Virus record (IMG/VR): IMGVR_UViG_3300033388_003432
Span: 1-20,934 of that record
Reading direction: 5' to 3' (one strand)
DNA from: a virus
DNA: 20,934 nucleotides
Under the pieces are notes generated by a model. It did no database searches, had not been told where the DNA came from, and worked only from the letters and a program-made list of their open reading frames with translations. The position numbers and the translations under genes are program-made. Shown here piece after piece: positions 6,329 to 14,187 of this stretch (positions are counted from its first letter, which is position 1; the number at the start of each line of letters is the position of its first letter).

Positions 6329-6421
6329 ATGAAAAACTATAAATACAAATCAAGATTCTTGATAGAAGAAGTGGCTAATTGTCGTTGCACAGTATTGCCG
6401 GTATTTGAGGGGAAATTATGA
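6329..6421 (+). pseudogene. Displaced original 3' end of the portal-MuF gene, now a 30-aa mini-ORF
   Basis: The frame ends EEVANCRCTVLPVFEGKL, matching the conserved MuF end NCRCTIVPVFE at 5489-5521. Its stop TGA (6419-6421) overlaps the ATG of the next gene by ATGA, the normal join between head genes here. The likely original MuF sequence starts near 6366; the earlier bases belong to the insertion or are worn. ATG 6329 has a GTGAGGG SD, so it may still be translated as a short peptide that passes ribosomes to the next gene. A genuine small gene is less likely. Confidence 0.75.
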
Positions 6422-6657
6422 CGCGTAACGTCAACCTAATCATATCAGAAATAACTCCAACCGGCCAGACTGTAAACGTCGATCAATACGAGATCGAGTT
6501 GACGGCGCAATGGACAGGCGCGGACGGGCAGTCGCGCGAACGCACCGAGACGGTGAGGTTCCCGAATATCCTGGCGCAAGTTCCTGGTACGTGGCTGAAA
6601 GAGGAGTTGACGGATTTGCTCATTCGAGCCGCACGTAAAAAGTGGGAGATTGACTGA
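6418..6657 (+). CDS. Small hypothetical structural-operon protein, 79 aa
   Basis: ATG overlaps the stop of the MuF remnant (ATGA), with GAGGGG shortly before. The product (MTRNVNLIISEITPTGQTV) is predicted mainly beta (YEIELTAQWTGADG; TETVRFPNI), then a helix (LKEELTDLLIRAARKKWEID). The size and position after portal suggest a small virion or adaptor protein, but no family is recognised. G+C is high (37 of 60 at 6481-6540), marking the left end of the GC-rich module. It overlaps the next gene (TGATG). Confidence 0.75.
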   Translation: MTRNVNLIISEITPTGQTVNVDQYEIELTAQWTGADGQSRERTETVRFPNILAQVPGTWLKEELTDLLIRAARKKWEID

Positions 6658-8066
6658 TGGCGACGCGATATTGCGGCATCGGTGGCAACGACGGCAATAC
6701 CGGCTTGAGTTGGGCACAACGAAAACTCACACTTGGCGGCGTCGAGGACACTCCCGTCGTAGCGGACGATGTATGCTATATCGGCCCTGGCGTATACCGC
6801 GAACTGCTAATCTGTGACGTTTCAGGCAACGCTGGCAACCCGATCACCTACATTGCCGACGACACTGGCGAGAACACAGACGGCGTGGGCGGTGTCGTCC
6901 GCATCACCGGTAGCGACAACGACCAGACCGAAACACGCGCCAATTGCATCACGGCGAACGGTATTGATTATCGCACGTTTCGCGGATTTGTGTTTGACAC
7001 CACATCGGGCATTGAGGTCAATGTCGTCGGTTCTCCTGAAAATTGGATTGTCGAGGATTGCGAGTTCCAACCCTCCGCCTCCGCCGCACTGCTCAAATTT
7101 ATAGGCGACACACAAACGACGTGCATCGTTCGCCGGTGCAAATTCTATTCGTCTGGCGGCTCGTCAACGTATGCCATAGAGTTTGAAAGCGCCGCCGGGT
7201 TGGGAGACGCCGACCACCTCGTAGCAAATTGTATATTTGAGACGGGCGGCTCTCGTGGCGTGAATATTGACGATGTGGGCGGTATTGATTTTATTCAATG
7301 TACGTTTGCTGGCTGTGACACGGGCATCAGAATCACGGACGCATTGCCGGGCGGCCATACCGTTTGCAACGTCTACGACTCCATTTTTGTCGGATGCGTG
7401 ACTGCTATGCAATCGGTCAACCTGGGTGAACTGGTAGAAAATTTCAACACGTTTTACCGCAACAACACAGCCCGTACGAACGTCAACGTCGGCGCAAACT
7501 CGCAGACATACCCGCCCCTGTTCGTCTCGCAAATCCTGAATGCGGGGGCCGGATTGGTGAGCGGTTTCAAATTCCCATACCAGCACGGGGCTTTGTCTGA
7601 ATGGTCGCAGGTTGCAGCCATCACAGGGACGAACGAGCAATCGACTGATCTGCACGCCAAACGACGCCCCGCAACGGCGAGCAAAAACAGTTGGGGGGCA
7701 GTACAGCGTACAGATATGGAAGTGGAGACGGGAACCGTACAGGCCGGGACGTATGCCAGGGTGCTGCACGACGCGGGTAGTGTTTTGGTGCGGCGCATCC
7801 CGGTGACCGGTGTGGAAATCACCGTTACATTGTACGTGAGGCGTGAGGCAAACTATGCCGGGAACCTGCCGCGAATGATTATCAAACAGCCTGGCGCAGC
7901 CGACCAGATAACAACGTCAGTTGCAGCGGTGAACACCTGGGAGCAATTGAGCGATACATTCACACCGAACGCGCTCCCCGGCTATGTCGAGGTGTGGGCG
8001 CAGAGCCGCAACACGGCGGCAGCGGGAAACTATGAAACGTTCTACGATACAATGGATACGAGCTAA
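6657..8066 (+). CDS. Right-handed beta-helix virion protein, tailspike- or fibre-like, 469 aa
   Basis: The N-terminal two-thirds reads as a parallel beta-helix of the pectate-lyase or PbH1 kind: repeated short strands with N/D/G turns and a recurring C-x-F pattern (VEDCEFQPS, VRRCKFYSS, VANCIFETGG, FIQCTFAGC, YDSIFVGC). The opening (YCGIGGNDGNTGLSWAQ) with PGVYRELL is common in such proteins. The last about 110 residues (VRRIPVTGVEITVTLYVRR and on to YVEVWAQSRN) look like a beta-sandwich, perhaps carbohydrate-binding. Catalytic residues cannot be named. Likely role: surface adhesion or glycan binding or cleavage. It overlaps neighbours by TGATG and TAATG. Confidence 0.8.
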   Translation: MATRYCGIGGNDGNTGLSWAQRKLTLGGVEDTPVVADDVCYIGPGVYRELLICDVSGNAGNPITYIADDTGENTDGVGGVVRITGSDNDQTETRANCITANGIDYRTFRGFVFDTTSGIEVNVVGSPENWIVEDCEFQPSASAALLKFIGDTQTTCIVRRCKFYSSGGSSTYAIEFESAAGLGDADHLVANCIFETGGSRGVNIDDVGGIDFIQCTFAGCDTGIRITDALPGGHTVCNVYDSIFVGCVTAMQSVNLGELVENFNTFYRNNTARTNVNVGANSQTYPPLFVSQILNAGAGLVSGFKFPYQHGALSEWSQVAAITGTNEQSTDLHAKRRPATASKNSWGAVQRTDMEVETGTVQAGTYARVLHDAGSVLVRRIPVTGVEITVTLYVRREANYAGNLPRMIIKQPGAADQITTSVAAVNTWEQLSDTFTPNALPGYVEVWAQSRNTAAAGNYETFYDTMDTS

Positions 8067-8296
8067 TGGCAGACAGCGATACAAACGATTTTGAGCAATT
8101 TATCGCCGCCGACATTGACTTCACGACGGGCACACCGCCAATTGGCAACAGTGGCGATATGGAGCAGTTCATCACGGCAGATATTGACCTGGCCGAGTTT
8201 GCAAAGGCGGCAGCCCCGCCAGCGGGCGCAATTATGAATCAAATACAATTCTCAAATTTTGGGGCCGACCTCTATAACGGGGCTTTAATTCTATGA
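8066..8296 (+). CDS. Small acidic protein with internal repeat, 76 aa
   Basis: Contains two copies of one motif, DFEQFIAADIDF (about residues 8-19) and DMEQFITADIDL (about 31-42), then an alanine/proline-rich link and a hydrophobic end. It could be a small adaptor or capping protein between the beta-helix protein and the fibre. It is joined to both neighbours by overlapping stop/start codons. No family recognised. Confidence 0.7.
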   Translation: MADSDTNDFEQFIAADIDFTTGTPPIGNSGDMEQFITADIDLAEFAKAAAPPAGAIMNQIQFSNFGADLYNGALIL

Positions 8297-10182
8297 GTAT
8301 ACACCGGCACGCGACAATCGAGGACACCGTATATTTTTGGTTCGGCTCGAACGATACGAGCGGTTCGGGCGACGATGGCGCAGCACCAGCGGCGGACGTG
8401 AGGCTCGCGGGCGCGGCGGCTGGCGCAATTCCAACTCTAAGCCCAGTTCCGGCTCTGCTAACACACGCAAACTATCCGCCTGGCTGCTACGAGGTAGCTG
8501 TGGCGGCGACGGTTGTGAACGGATTCGCGGCGACGGATACCTACGCAGTATTTTGTACGCTTGCCGTGGATGGCCAAAATCCTACTGGGTTCGTGGGTTC
8601 ATTTACTCTTGACCCGATCATTGCCAACGTCAAAGAGATTAGTGATGACGCCACAGCAGCCGATAACCTTGAACTAGATTATGATGGTACTGGGTACACT
8701 AAAGCTAATAGTACTATAGGAACTACAACGACTAATACTGATATGGTAGGCACAGATGGGGCATTACTTGCGGCTAATGTCAACGTGGCAGCGGGGATAG
8801 TTGAGAGTAATTTAATTCAAATGAGAGGAGTAGCTCAGAGTGCAATTGATTTGACCGATTTTGCCGACGCTGGATACGACCCAGGTACAAACAAAGTCCA
8901 AGGGGTTGTATTAACAGATACAACTACCAATGTGACAAACCAAGTGACTGCTGATGTAACCGCTATTTCTGGAGACGCCGCTGCTGCTAATAATGCCGAG
9001 TCATTTTTTGACGGGACAGGATATGCGGGTACAAATAATGTCATACCGACTGTTACAGATGTGACTAATAGAGTAACAGCAAACACCGATCAAATTGAAG
9101 GAGCAGATGCTACAGATCAAATACGTGATTCTGTGGTGGACGACGCTACTCGTATAGACGGTTCGGCTTTAAATACTCTGAGCGGACACGACCCCGGTAG
9201 CACAATTTGTGCCGATTCTACTCCACTCACAGCAGTAGAGACTGAAAGCGAAGTCAACGATGCTTTGGTAGCTTTAAGGCTCGACCATCTTGTAGCGGTA
9301 GCCGATGCTAATGATCCTGTTGACAATTCTATTATGGCTAAAATAGCCGCAAGCGATGGGGATTGGAGTGGGTTTGTTCCCGCAGACGATGCGTTAGAAG
9401 CTATTAGGGATAGAGGAGACACGGCTTGGGGCACAGGGGCAGCAGCGCCTACAGCAGCGGCAATAGTGGACGAGTGGGAAACACAGTCGCAAGCCGATCC
9501 TACCGGGTTTCACGTAAACGTGTTAGAGGTTGGGGGAACAAACCAAACAGCTAACGATAATGGAGCGGATATTAATACACTTATAAGTAGAGTAACAGCG
9601 GCGGTTGCTCTGGCTTCAATTTGTACAGAGGTAAGGCTTGCCGAATTAGATGCTGGTAATTTACCGACAGACATTGCGGATATACCTACTGTAGCAGAAT
9701 TTAATGCCCGTACAATATTAGCAGCAAATTATGCTTTAGCCGCTACCGCTCTCAGTACTGCCCAGTGGACAAATGCACGCGCTGGGTATCTTGATGAACT
9801 AGCAGCGGCAAATTTGCCAACCGATATTACAAATGTATTAGCAAGATTACCCGCTGCATTGATAGGAGGAAGGATAGACGCTATAGTGGGAGCTTTAGCA
9901 GCGAATGTTATTACAGCAGCAGGCATTGCGGCGGACGCTATAACATCTAGCGAATTAGCACAAAGTGCGGCTATTGAAATTGCTGACGAAACTCTCAAGA
10001 GAGGAGTATCAAACGTTGAGGACTCTGCTGATACTACCAGTCTAACAGCTATAGTTTTGGCAATATTGGAATCGGGAATTGTGGGTACAACATGGACTAT
10101 AAGAAAAACTGATGGAACGAACTTTGTGGTTAAAACTGCTACAGTTGACGCCACTGCTGATCCTATAACGGCGGTGACATGA
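8293..10182 (+). CDS. Long fibre-like structural protein, 629 aa, compositionally chimeric
   Basis: Begins with a compact beta domain (residues about 5-110, VYFWFGSNDTSGSGDDGAA and CYEVAVAATVVNG), similar in style to N-terminal anchoring domains of fibres. The rest is low-complexity, rich in A, D, T and N, with repeated units: DATAADNLELDYDGTGY and DAAAANNAESFFDGTGY, and two LPTDI stretches near the end. It ends in a small beta domain (WTIRKTDGTNFVVKTATVDA). Such sequences form trimeric fibres. Codon use switches from GC-rich to AT-rich around codon 110-130, so the gene looks like a fusion of two sources. Confidence 0.78.
   Translation: MSIHRHATIEDTVYFWFGSNDTSGSGDDGAAPAADVRLAGAAAGAIPTLSPVPALLTHANYPPGCYEVAVAATVVNGFAATDTYAVFCTLAVDGQNPTGFVGSFTLDPIIANVKEISDDATAADNLELDYDGTGYTKANSTIGTTTTNTDMVGTDGALLAANVNVAAGIVESNLIQMRGVAQSAIDLTDFADAGYDPGTNKVQGVVLTDTTTNVTNQVTADVTAISGDAAAANNAESFFDGTGYAGTNNVIPTVTDVTNRVTANTDQIEGADATDQIRDSVVDDATRIDGSALNTLSGHDPGSTICADSTPLTAVETESEVNDALVALRLDHLVAVADANDPVDNSIMAKIAASDGDWSGFVPADDALEAIRDRGDTAWGTGAAAPTAAAIVDEWETQSQADPTGFHVNVLEVGGTNQTANDNGADINTLISRVTAAVALASICTEVRLAELDAGNLPTDIADIPTVAEFNARTILAANYALAATALSTAQWTNARAGYLDELAAANLPTDITNVLARLPAALIGGRIDAIVGALAANVITAAGIAADAITSSELAQSAAIEIADETLKRGVSNVEDSADTTSLTAIVLAILESGIVGTTWTIRKTDGTNFVVKTATVDATADPITAVT
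8644..9028 (+). repeat. Repeated fibre motif (DAxAAxNxExxxDGTGY)
   Basis: Two copies, encoded about 8647-8697 and 8974-9024, share the pattern D-A-x-A-A-x-N-x-E, then D-G-T-G-Y. This shows that the fibre shaft arose by duplication of a unit of about 110 codons. Boundaries are approximate. Confidence 0.55.
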
Positions 10183-10367
10183 CAATTAGAAGTATTTTTC
10201 GGTGGGTAAAATGGTTAGCATCGTCTACTTTTGTACCAGCTACGTGTAAAGGTAATGTCTATGCTAGCATTATTCCTACAGGTAATCTTTATAAAGCAAC
10301 TCCTGCGGGAAGTCTGTGGGCGAGTTTAACACCAACCGGCGAGGTATATGCGGATGAGCTTGGCTAA
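10179..10367 (+). CDS. Small repeat protein, 62 aa
   Basis: After a basic start (MTIRSIFRWVKWLASS) come short beta-hairpin-like repeats: GNVYASIIPTGNLYKATPAG, then SLWASLTPTGEVYA, with PTG turns spaced about 13-26 residues apart. Probably a small accessory of the fibre. ATGA overlap with the fibre gene. The next gene starts inside its 3' end. Function unknown. Confidence 0.65.
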   Translation: MTIRSIFRWVKWLASSTFVPATCKGNVYASIIPTGNLYKATPAGSLWASLTPTGEVYADELG

Positions 10368-10665
10368 TATTGTATCGGGAGATTATGGTCAGGTTATTCA
10401 ACTCACTGTATTAGATACCGACACTGGCGGGGCGGGAGATGTGAGTGGGTACGCAACGTCTCAATCTATGGTATTTAGAGACCCAGATGGTAATGAAGAA
10501 ACAAAGGTAGCTACATTTGTTACTGACGGGTCGGATGGATTAGTAAAATATACTCTTGTCGATGGAGACATAGATGAGAGAGGAAATTGGAATGTGCGTG
10601 TAATTTTAACTAGTGCCACAGCATTATTGACGTCTACGTGGCTTGAATTTTTAGTGTTACCGTAG
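10354..10665 (+). CDS. BppU-like N-terminal beta-domain protein, 103 aa
   Basis: Reads like the immunoglobulin-like N-terminal domain of baseplate upper proteins: GDYGQVIQLTVLDTDTG at the start, then DVSGY, SMVFRDPDGNEE, a DGLVKYTLVDGDIDERGNW strand-turn segment, and a closing TWLEFLVLP strand. Proteins with this domain hold receptor-binding proteins at the tail tip. ATG 10354 is preferred to ATG 10348 because GAGGT at 10341-10345 is then 8 bases away rather than 2. It lies in the fibre module, just before the protease. Confidence 0.65.
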   Translation: MSLANIVSGDYGQVIQLTVLDTDTGGAGDVSGYATSQSMVFRDPDGNEETKVATFVTDGSDGLVKYTLVDGDIDERGNWNVRVILTSATALLTSTWLEFLVLP

Positions 10666-10673
10666 GAGGATTT

Positions 10674-12365
10674 ATGGAAAAGAAAACATTTCCCGGCTTG
10701 GTTATAAAGGCCGACGAAGAGCAAGGCATTATTGAAACTATTTTTGCAGTGATGGGTAATATAGACCACGGCGAAGATAGAATATGGAAAGGCGCTTTCA
10801 CCAAAACATTTATGGAACAAAGTGGCAAAGTTAAAGTGCTCGATCATCACAACGCCCATTCCATTATGAACGTTATTGGAAAGCCTTTGTTTTTTGAGGA
10901 GATAAGCGCCGATCAACTACCTCCTACACTCAAAGCTAAATACCCTGAAGCTACTGGCGGAGCACGAGCAGAAGTCAAAATGTTGATGGATACCCCAGAG
11001 GGTAAGGGGGCCTTTATACGGTTAAAAGAGGGCGCTATTGACGAATGGTCATTTGGGTACGATGTGCTCGATTCTGATTTTACTAAGGAAAAAGTAGATG
11101 GTCAGGAACGTACTATTCGAAACCTAAGAACATTAAAATTATATGAAATTAGTCCGGTGATCTGGGGCATGAATTCTGCAACAACTACCACAGGGGCTAA
11201 AGCTAAAGAACAAAAACCATATACTATCGAAAATGAAGATGGTCAATATGTGGTGTATAGAGCGGACGAAGACGATAACCCTACAGGCGACGCATTAGGT
11301 AGCCACGATACACGAGAAGGGGCAGAGGAGCAGATACAGGCTATTTTAATCGAAGAGCAAGATGATAAAGGGGTAAACGGTAAAACTGGTTTAACTTTAA
11401 CGTCAAGGGAACGTGAATGGGATAATACAGCGGCAGAGGCTAGAGTTCGAGAATGGGCGGGTGGCGAAGATAATATAAATTGGGCTAAATATAAAGAGGC
11501 CCATTTCTGGTTTGATAATGACAAGGCAGAAGAATTTGGTGGGTATAAATTACAGTTCGCTGACGTTATTGGAGGAGAATTACAAGCCGTTCCTCGCGCC
11601 GTATTCGCTGTAGCTGGGGCTTTACAAGGAGCACGGCAAGGGCTAGATATACCAGAAGATGACCAGGACAAAATTAAAACTAAAGTTTCTGGTTATTATG
11701 CTAATATGCGTACCGAATTTAGTGATGATACTATTATACCGCCTTGGGATAAACAATTTACCTGGGAAACTATTCAAGCTAAAATGGCATCGTACTACAA
11801 AGAAAACGAAATTGGCGATCCAACAGATGAGCAAGTAGGTTTAGCTTTAGTATTTGCCGTGGACGAAACGATGAAAGAGTATACACCGATGGGGCCGGTT
11901 CAACGTTTAGGCGAGGTTCTACAGGGTATCATACACAAGTCATTTACCACAGCAGCGGATACATTTTATATTGAGGGAATGTTAAGCACTGAGGAACGTA
12001 TCGGGTTATCTAACGCCATTGGGGATGCTTTAGAGGTATTTAGAGCGGGCATACCGTTAGGAGTTGAGGAACGACAAGTTTATTATTATCCATATTGTGC
12101 CTTACCTGTGGAGACAGAAGAAAAAGCTGGTAGGGTACTTTCTACACGTAACGCAAATAGAATTACTACAGCAATAACCTCACTCATTGAGGCATTAGAT
12201 AGTGCGGGTATAGAACTAGACGGGTTCGCTCGTGTAGTTGAAGAAGAGGAAGAAGAACCAAAACAAATCGAGCAAACAGAGGCCGGGCCGGATAGTCCAC
12301 CCACCTATTCAAAGGAATTGCACGAGATTGATTTAGAATTACTTAGATTAGCGGAGGAAATGTAA
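10674..12365 (+). CDS. HK97-type prohead protease with long C-terminal extension, 563 aa
   Basis: The N-terminal about 175 residues form a U35/S78-type prohead protease, which cleaves scaffold and capsid during maturation. Features: GNIDHGEDRIWKGAF (28-42), histidines in LDHHNAH (56-62), catalytic-type serine in EWSFGYD (124-130), and LKLYEISPVIWGMNSAT (154-170). Next is a short repeat-like module (YVVYRADEDDNPTGDALGSH, 192-211), then a separate domain (about 245-345: EWDNTAAEARVREWA, HFWFDND, YKLQFADVIGGELQAVPRA). The C-terminal about 200 residues (AGRVLSTRNANRITTAI at 485-501, a run of E at 523-528) are helical and acidic, probably scaffold. SD is AGGAGG. Confidence 0.88.
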   Translation: MEKKTFPGLVIKADEEQGIIETIFAVMGNIDHGEDRIWKGAFTKTFMEQSGKVKVLDHHNAHSIMNVIGKPLFFEEISADQLPPTLKAKYPEATGGARAEVKMLMDTPEGKGAFIRLKEGAIDEWSFGYDVLDSDFTKEKVDGQERTIRNLRTLKLYEISPVIWGMNSATTTTGAKAKEQKPYTIENEDGQYVVYRADEDDNPTGDALGSHDTREGAEEQIQAILIEEQDDKGVNGKTGLTLTSREREWDNTAAEARVREWAGGEDNINWAKYKEAHFWFDNDKAEEFGGYKLQFADVIGGELQAVPRAVFAVAGALQGARQGLDIPEDDQDKIKTKVSGYYANMRTEFSDDTIIPPWDKQFTWETIQAKMASYYKENEIGDPTDEQVGLALVFAVDETMKEYTPMGPVQRLGEVLQGIIHKSFTTAADTFYIEGMLSTEERIGLSNAIGDALEVFRAGIPLGVEERQVYYYPYCALPVETEEKAGRVLSTRNANRITTAITSLIEALDSAGIELDGFARVVEEEEEEPKQIEQTEAGPDSPPTYSKELHEIDLELLRLAEEM

Positions 12366-12366
12366 A

Positions 12367-13677
12367 ATGGATTACAAGGAAATTTTAGCCCGGTCGAAGA
12401 AATTATTCGATGACGCGGCGGCCATTTATGCCAACGAAGAGTCTACTTCGGAAGACAAAGGAAATGCAGCTAAAATGGTAAAGGATGCTCGTGAAATGCG
12501 GGCTAATGGGGTACAGCTTAAAGAAATCAAGATGACTTCGGCTGAAATGGAAAAAGAGTTGAAAGAGGTTCAGAGTCAAGGGCCTAAAGATACTCCTACC
12601 CCACAAACCAAAGAAAAGAAATTTACGGATTGGACAGACTTTTTGAAATCGTGTTATTTTGCGGGCCATCGTGAGCCTTCCATTCGTAGGTTAGATCAAC
12701 GTCTTATTAAACATAAGGACGAAAACGAAGGGCACGAGAAAAAGCAAATGGTCGAGTCAGTTGGTGCGTCTGGGGGTTTCTTAGTACCTACTGAGTTCCT
12801 TGCTCAATTGCAGAGTGTTATGGCAGAGAATGCGATTGTACGGCCCCGTGCTACCACAATTCGTATGAACCGTCGTCAAATTGACATTCCTGTGTTAGAT
12901 CAGACTGGGGCTACCCCAACAGGTAGAGGTCATTGGTTCGGTGGTATGTTAGCATATTGGGCAGAGGAAGCATCGGAAAAAACTATGACGACTGCTACTT
13001 TCCGCAAGGTTAGCCTTGTCGCTCACAAACTCATTATGTATACGCGAGCAAGTGATGAGTTGTTAGACGACAGTGCAATTAGTTTGAGCGATTTCTTAGC
13101 AGGACCTTTGGGATTTGCAGGAGCTATTGCGTGGCAGGAAGATTATGCATTCTTTATGGGTACTGGGGTAGGTCAACCATTAGGTGTTATCACTGCGGTC
13201 AACCGTCCTACTATTGTCGTAGCCCGCGCTGCGGCTGGTACGTTTGGGTATGCTGATTTAGTTAATATGCTGGAAAGTTTCTTACCTTCGGCGTCGGGAA
13301 TGTGGAGCATTACGCAGAGTGGTCTAAGCAATATGATGACTATTCAAGATCCAAATGGTTCATACATTTGGCAACCTAATGCTCGCGAAGGTGTTCCTCA
13401 AACGTTGTTTGGTATGCCCGTTGTGTTCAACGAAAAGCAACCGGTTGTGGGTACTCAAGGCGATGTTCTGTTGGCAGATTGGCGCTACTACTTACTGGGC
13501 GATAGACAAGCAACAACTGTTGAATCCACTCAGTTTGACTATTGGCGTTATGATCAGACGAGTTGGCGGGCGGTTCATCGTGTGGACGGCCAGCCTTGGT
13601 TAAGTGCTCCTCTGACGTACCAGGATGGAGCCACCACCGTGAGCCCCTTTGTTATCCTGGGTGGCGTAGGGAGCTAG
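12367..13677 (+). CDS. HK97-fold major capsid protein, 436 aa
   Basis: The shell-forming protein. The first about 130 residues are charged and helical (scaffolding or delta domain, normally removed by the prohead protease). The mature part starts about ESVGASGGFLVPTEF (residues about 131-145) and follows the family pattern: TTIRMNRRQIDIPVLDQTG, YWAEEASEKTMTTATFRKV, and QEDYAFFMGTGVGQPLGVI. Later segments: WQPNAREGVPQTLFGMPVV, DWRYYLLGDRQ, and WRAVHRVDGQPWLSAPLT. It lies one codon after the protease stop, with GGAGG before its ATG. Confidence 0.96.
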   Translation: MDYKEILARSKKLFDDAAAIYANEESTSEDKGNAAKMVKDAREMRANGVQLKEIKMTSAEMEKELKEVQSQGPKDTPTPQTKEKKFTDWTDFLKSCYFAGHREPSIRRLDQRLIKHKDENEGHEKKQMVESVGASGGFLVPTEFLAQLQSVMAENAIVRPRATTIRMNRRQIDIPVLDQTGATPTGRGHWFGGMLAYWAEEASEKTMTTATFRKVSLVAHKLIMYTRASDELLDDSAISLSDFLAGPLGFAGAIAWQEDYAFFMGTGVGQPLGVITAVNRPTIVVARAAAGTFGYADLVNMLESFLPSASGMWSITQSGLSNMMTIQDPNGSYIWQPNAREGVPQTLFGMPVVFNEKQPVVGTQGDVLLADWRYYLLGDRQATTVESTQFDYWRYDQTSWRAVHRVDGQPWLSAPLTYQDGATTVSPFVILGGVGS

Positions 13678-13686
13678 GAGGATTAA

Positions 13687-14130
13687 ATGTCTTACACTGA
13701 AAGAAATTCTGAAGTTTTGTATCCCCTCGCAACTTATAATTCGGATGCTTTGGGAGTGGGTATTTTTCAAAGTGGCTACGTTTCGATGCGAGATTATCAT
13801 AGGGCGTGGCTTGTAATTAACGTTGGAGCTATGGCGGGAGGGGCTACCCTCGACGCTGGTATTTTACAAGCTACCGATGTTTTAGGGACTGGTGCAAAAG
13901 TCATTGCAAATAAATTCATTACTCAACTTACACAGGTGGGTGGAGATGGAGATGACTTGGTTTGCATTGAGTTGCAAACAGAGGAATTGGATGTGAGTCT
14001 TAATTTTGACGCTATTCAATTTTACCTCACTGCTGCGGGAGCGGCTGTCGAGGTTAGTGCTATTTTGTATGGGTGTCAGTCGCGGTTCGAGGCTGTACCT
14101 GTTACAAATTGGACAGAAATAATTCCTTGA
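13687..14130 (+). CDS. Probable capsid-decoration or accessory head protein, 147 aa
   Basis: Starts ten bases after the capsid stop with a strong AGGAGG SD. A beta-rich protein without a signal peptide: YHRAWLVINVGAMAGGATLD, then DLVCIELQTEELDVSLNFD and AVEVSAILYGCQSRFEAVP. Position straight after the major capsid gene and high-expression SD suggest a head decoration or vertex protein; this is inference from place, not from a recognised motif. It is the last gene before the hairpin at 14140. Confidence 0.75.
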   Translation: MSYTERNSEVLYPLATYNSDALGVGIFQSGYVSMRDYHRAWLVINVGAMAGGATLDAGILQATDVLGTGAKVIANKFITQLTQVGGDGDDLVCIELQTEELDVSLNFDAIQFYLTAAGAAVEVSAILYGCQSRFEAVPVTNWTEIIP

Positions 14131-14139
14131 CGTTTAGAA

Positions 14140-14182
14140 GGGATGGGGTAGAGGTTTAACTCCTTTGCCTCTACCCCATCCC
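14140..14182 (+). other. Perfect 15-bp stem hairpin behind the capsid genes
   Basis: GGGATGGGGTAGAGG (14140-14154) is exactly complementary to CCTCTACCCCATCCC (14168-14182) around a 13-base loop. No T-tract follows on either strand, so it is not a standard terminator. It ends five bases before the start codon of the first glycosyltransferase. It may protect the 3' end of the capsid message, limit readthrough, or control translation of the next gene. Confidence 0.85.
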
Positions 14183-14187
14183 GAATT

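Larger units (their letters stand above)
6425..8640. other. GC-rich module between portal and protease genes
   Basis: Direct counts: 37 of 60 at 6481-6540 and 40 of 60 at 8401-8460, falling to 28 of 60 at 8581-8640 and 23 of 60 at 8701-8760. The block holds the 79-aa protein, the beta-helix protein, the 76-aa repeat protein and the first about 110 codons of the fibre. Its right edge lies inside the fibre gene. The standard HK97 order runs portal, protease, capsid, so an acquired receptor-binding module is a good explanation. Confidence 0.65.

Noticed and set aside
7164-7769. Minus-strand 201-aa open frame
   Set aside because: It is a mirror of the GC-rich beta-helix gene with no SD and no recognisable protein features.
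9729-10154. Minus-strand 141-aa open frame opposite the fibre
   Set aside because: Alanine/valine-rich shadow of the low-complexity fibre gene; no SD or family likeness.
8293-10182. Diversity-generating retroelement target or CRISPR-like repeat in the fibre
   Set aside because: Repeats are diverged protein-level units, not identical spaced DNA repeats, and no reverse transcriptase or template repeat is present in the window.
14140-14182. Intrinsic terminator
   Set aside because: The stem is strong but no T-tract follows on either strand, so it is recorded as a hairpin of unknown role.
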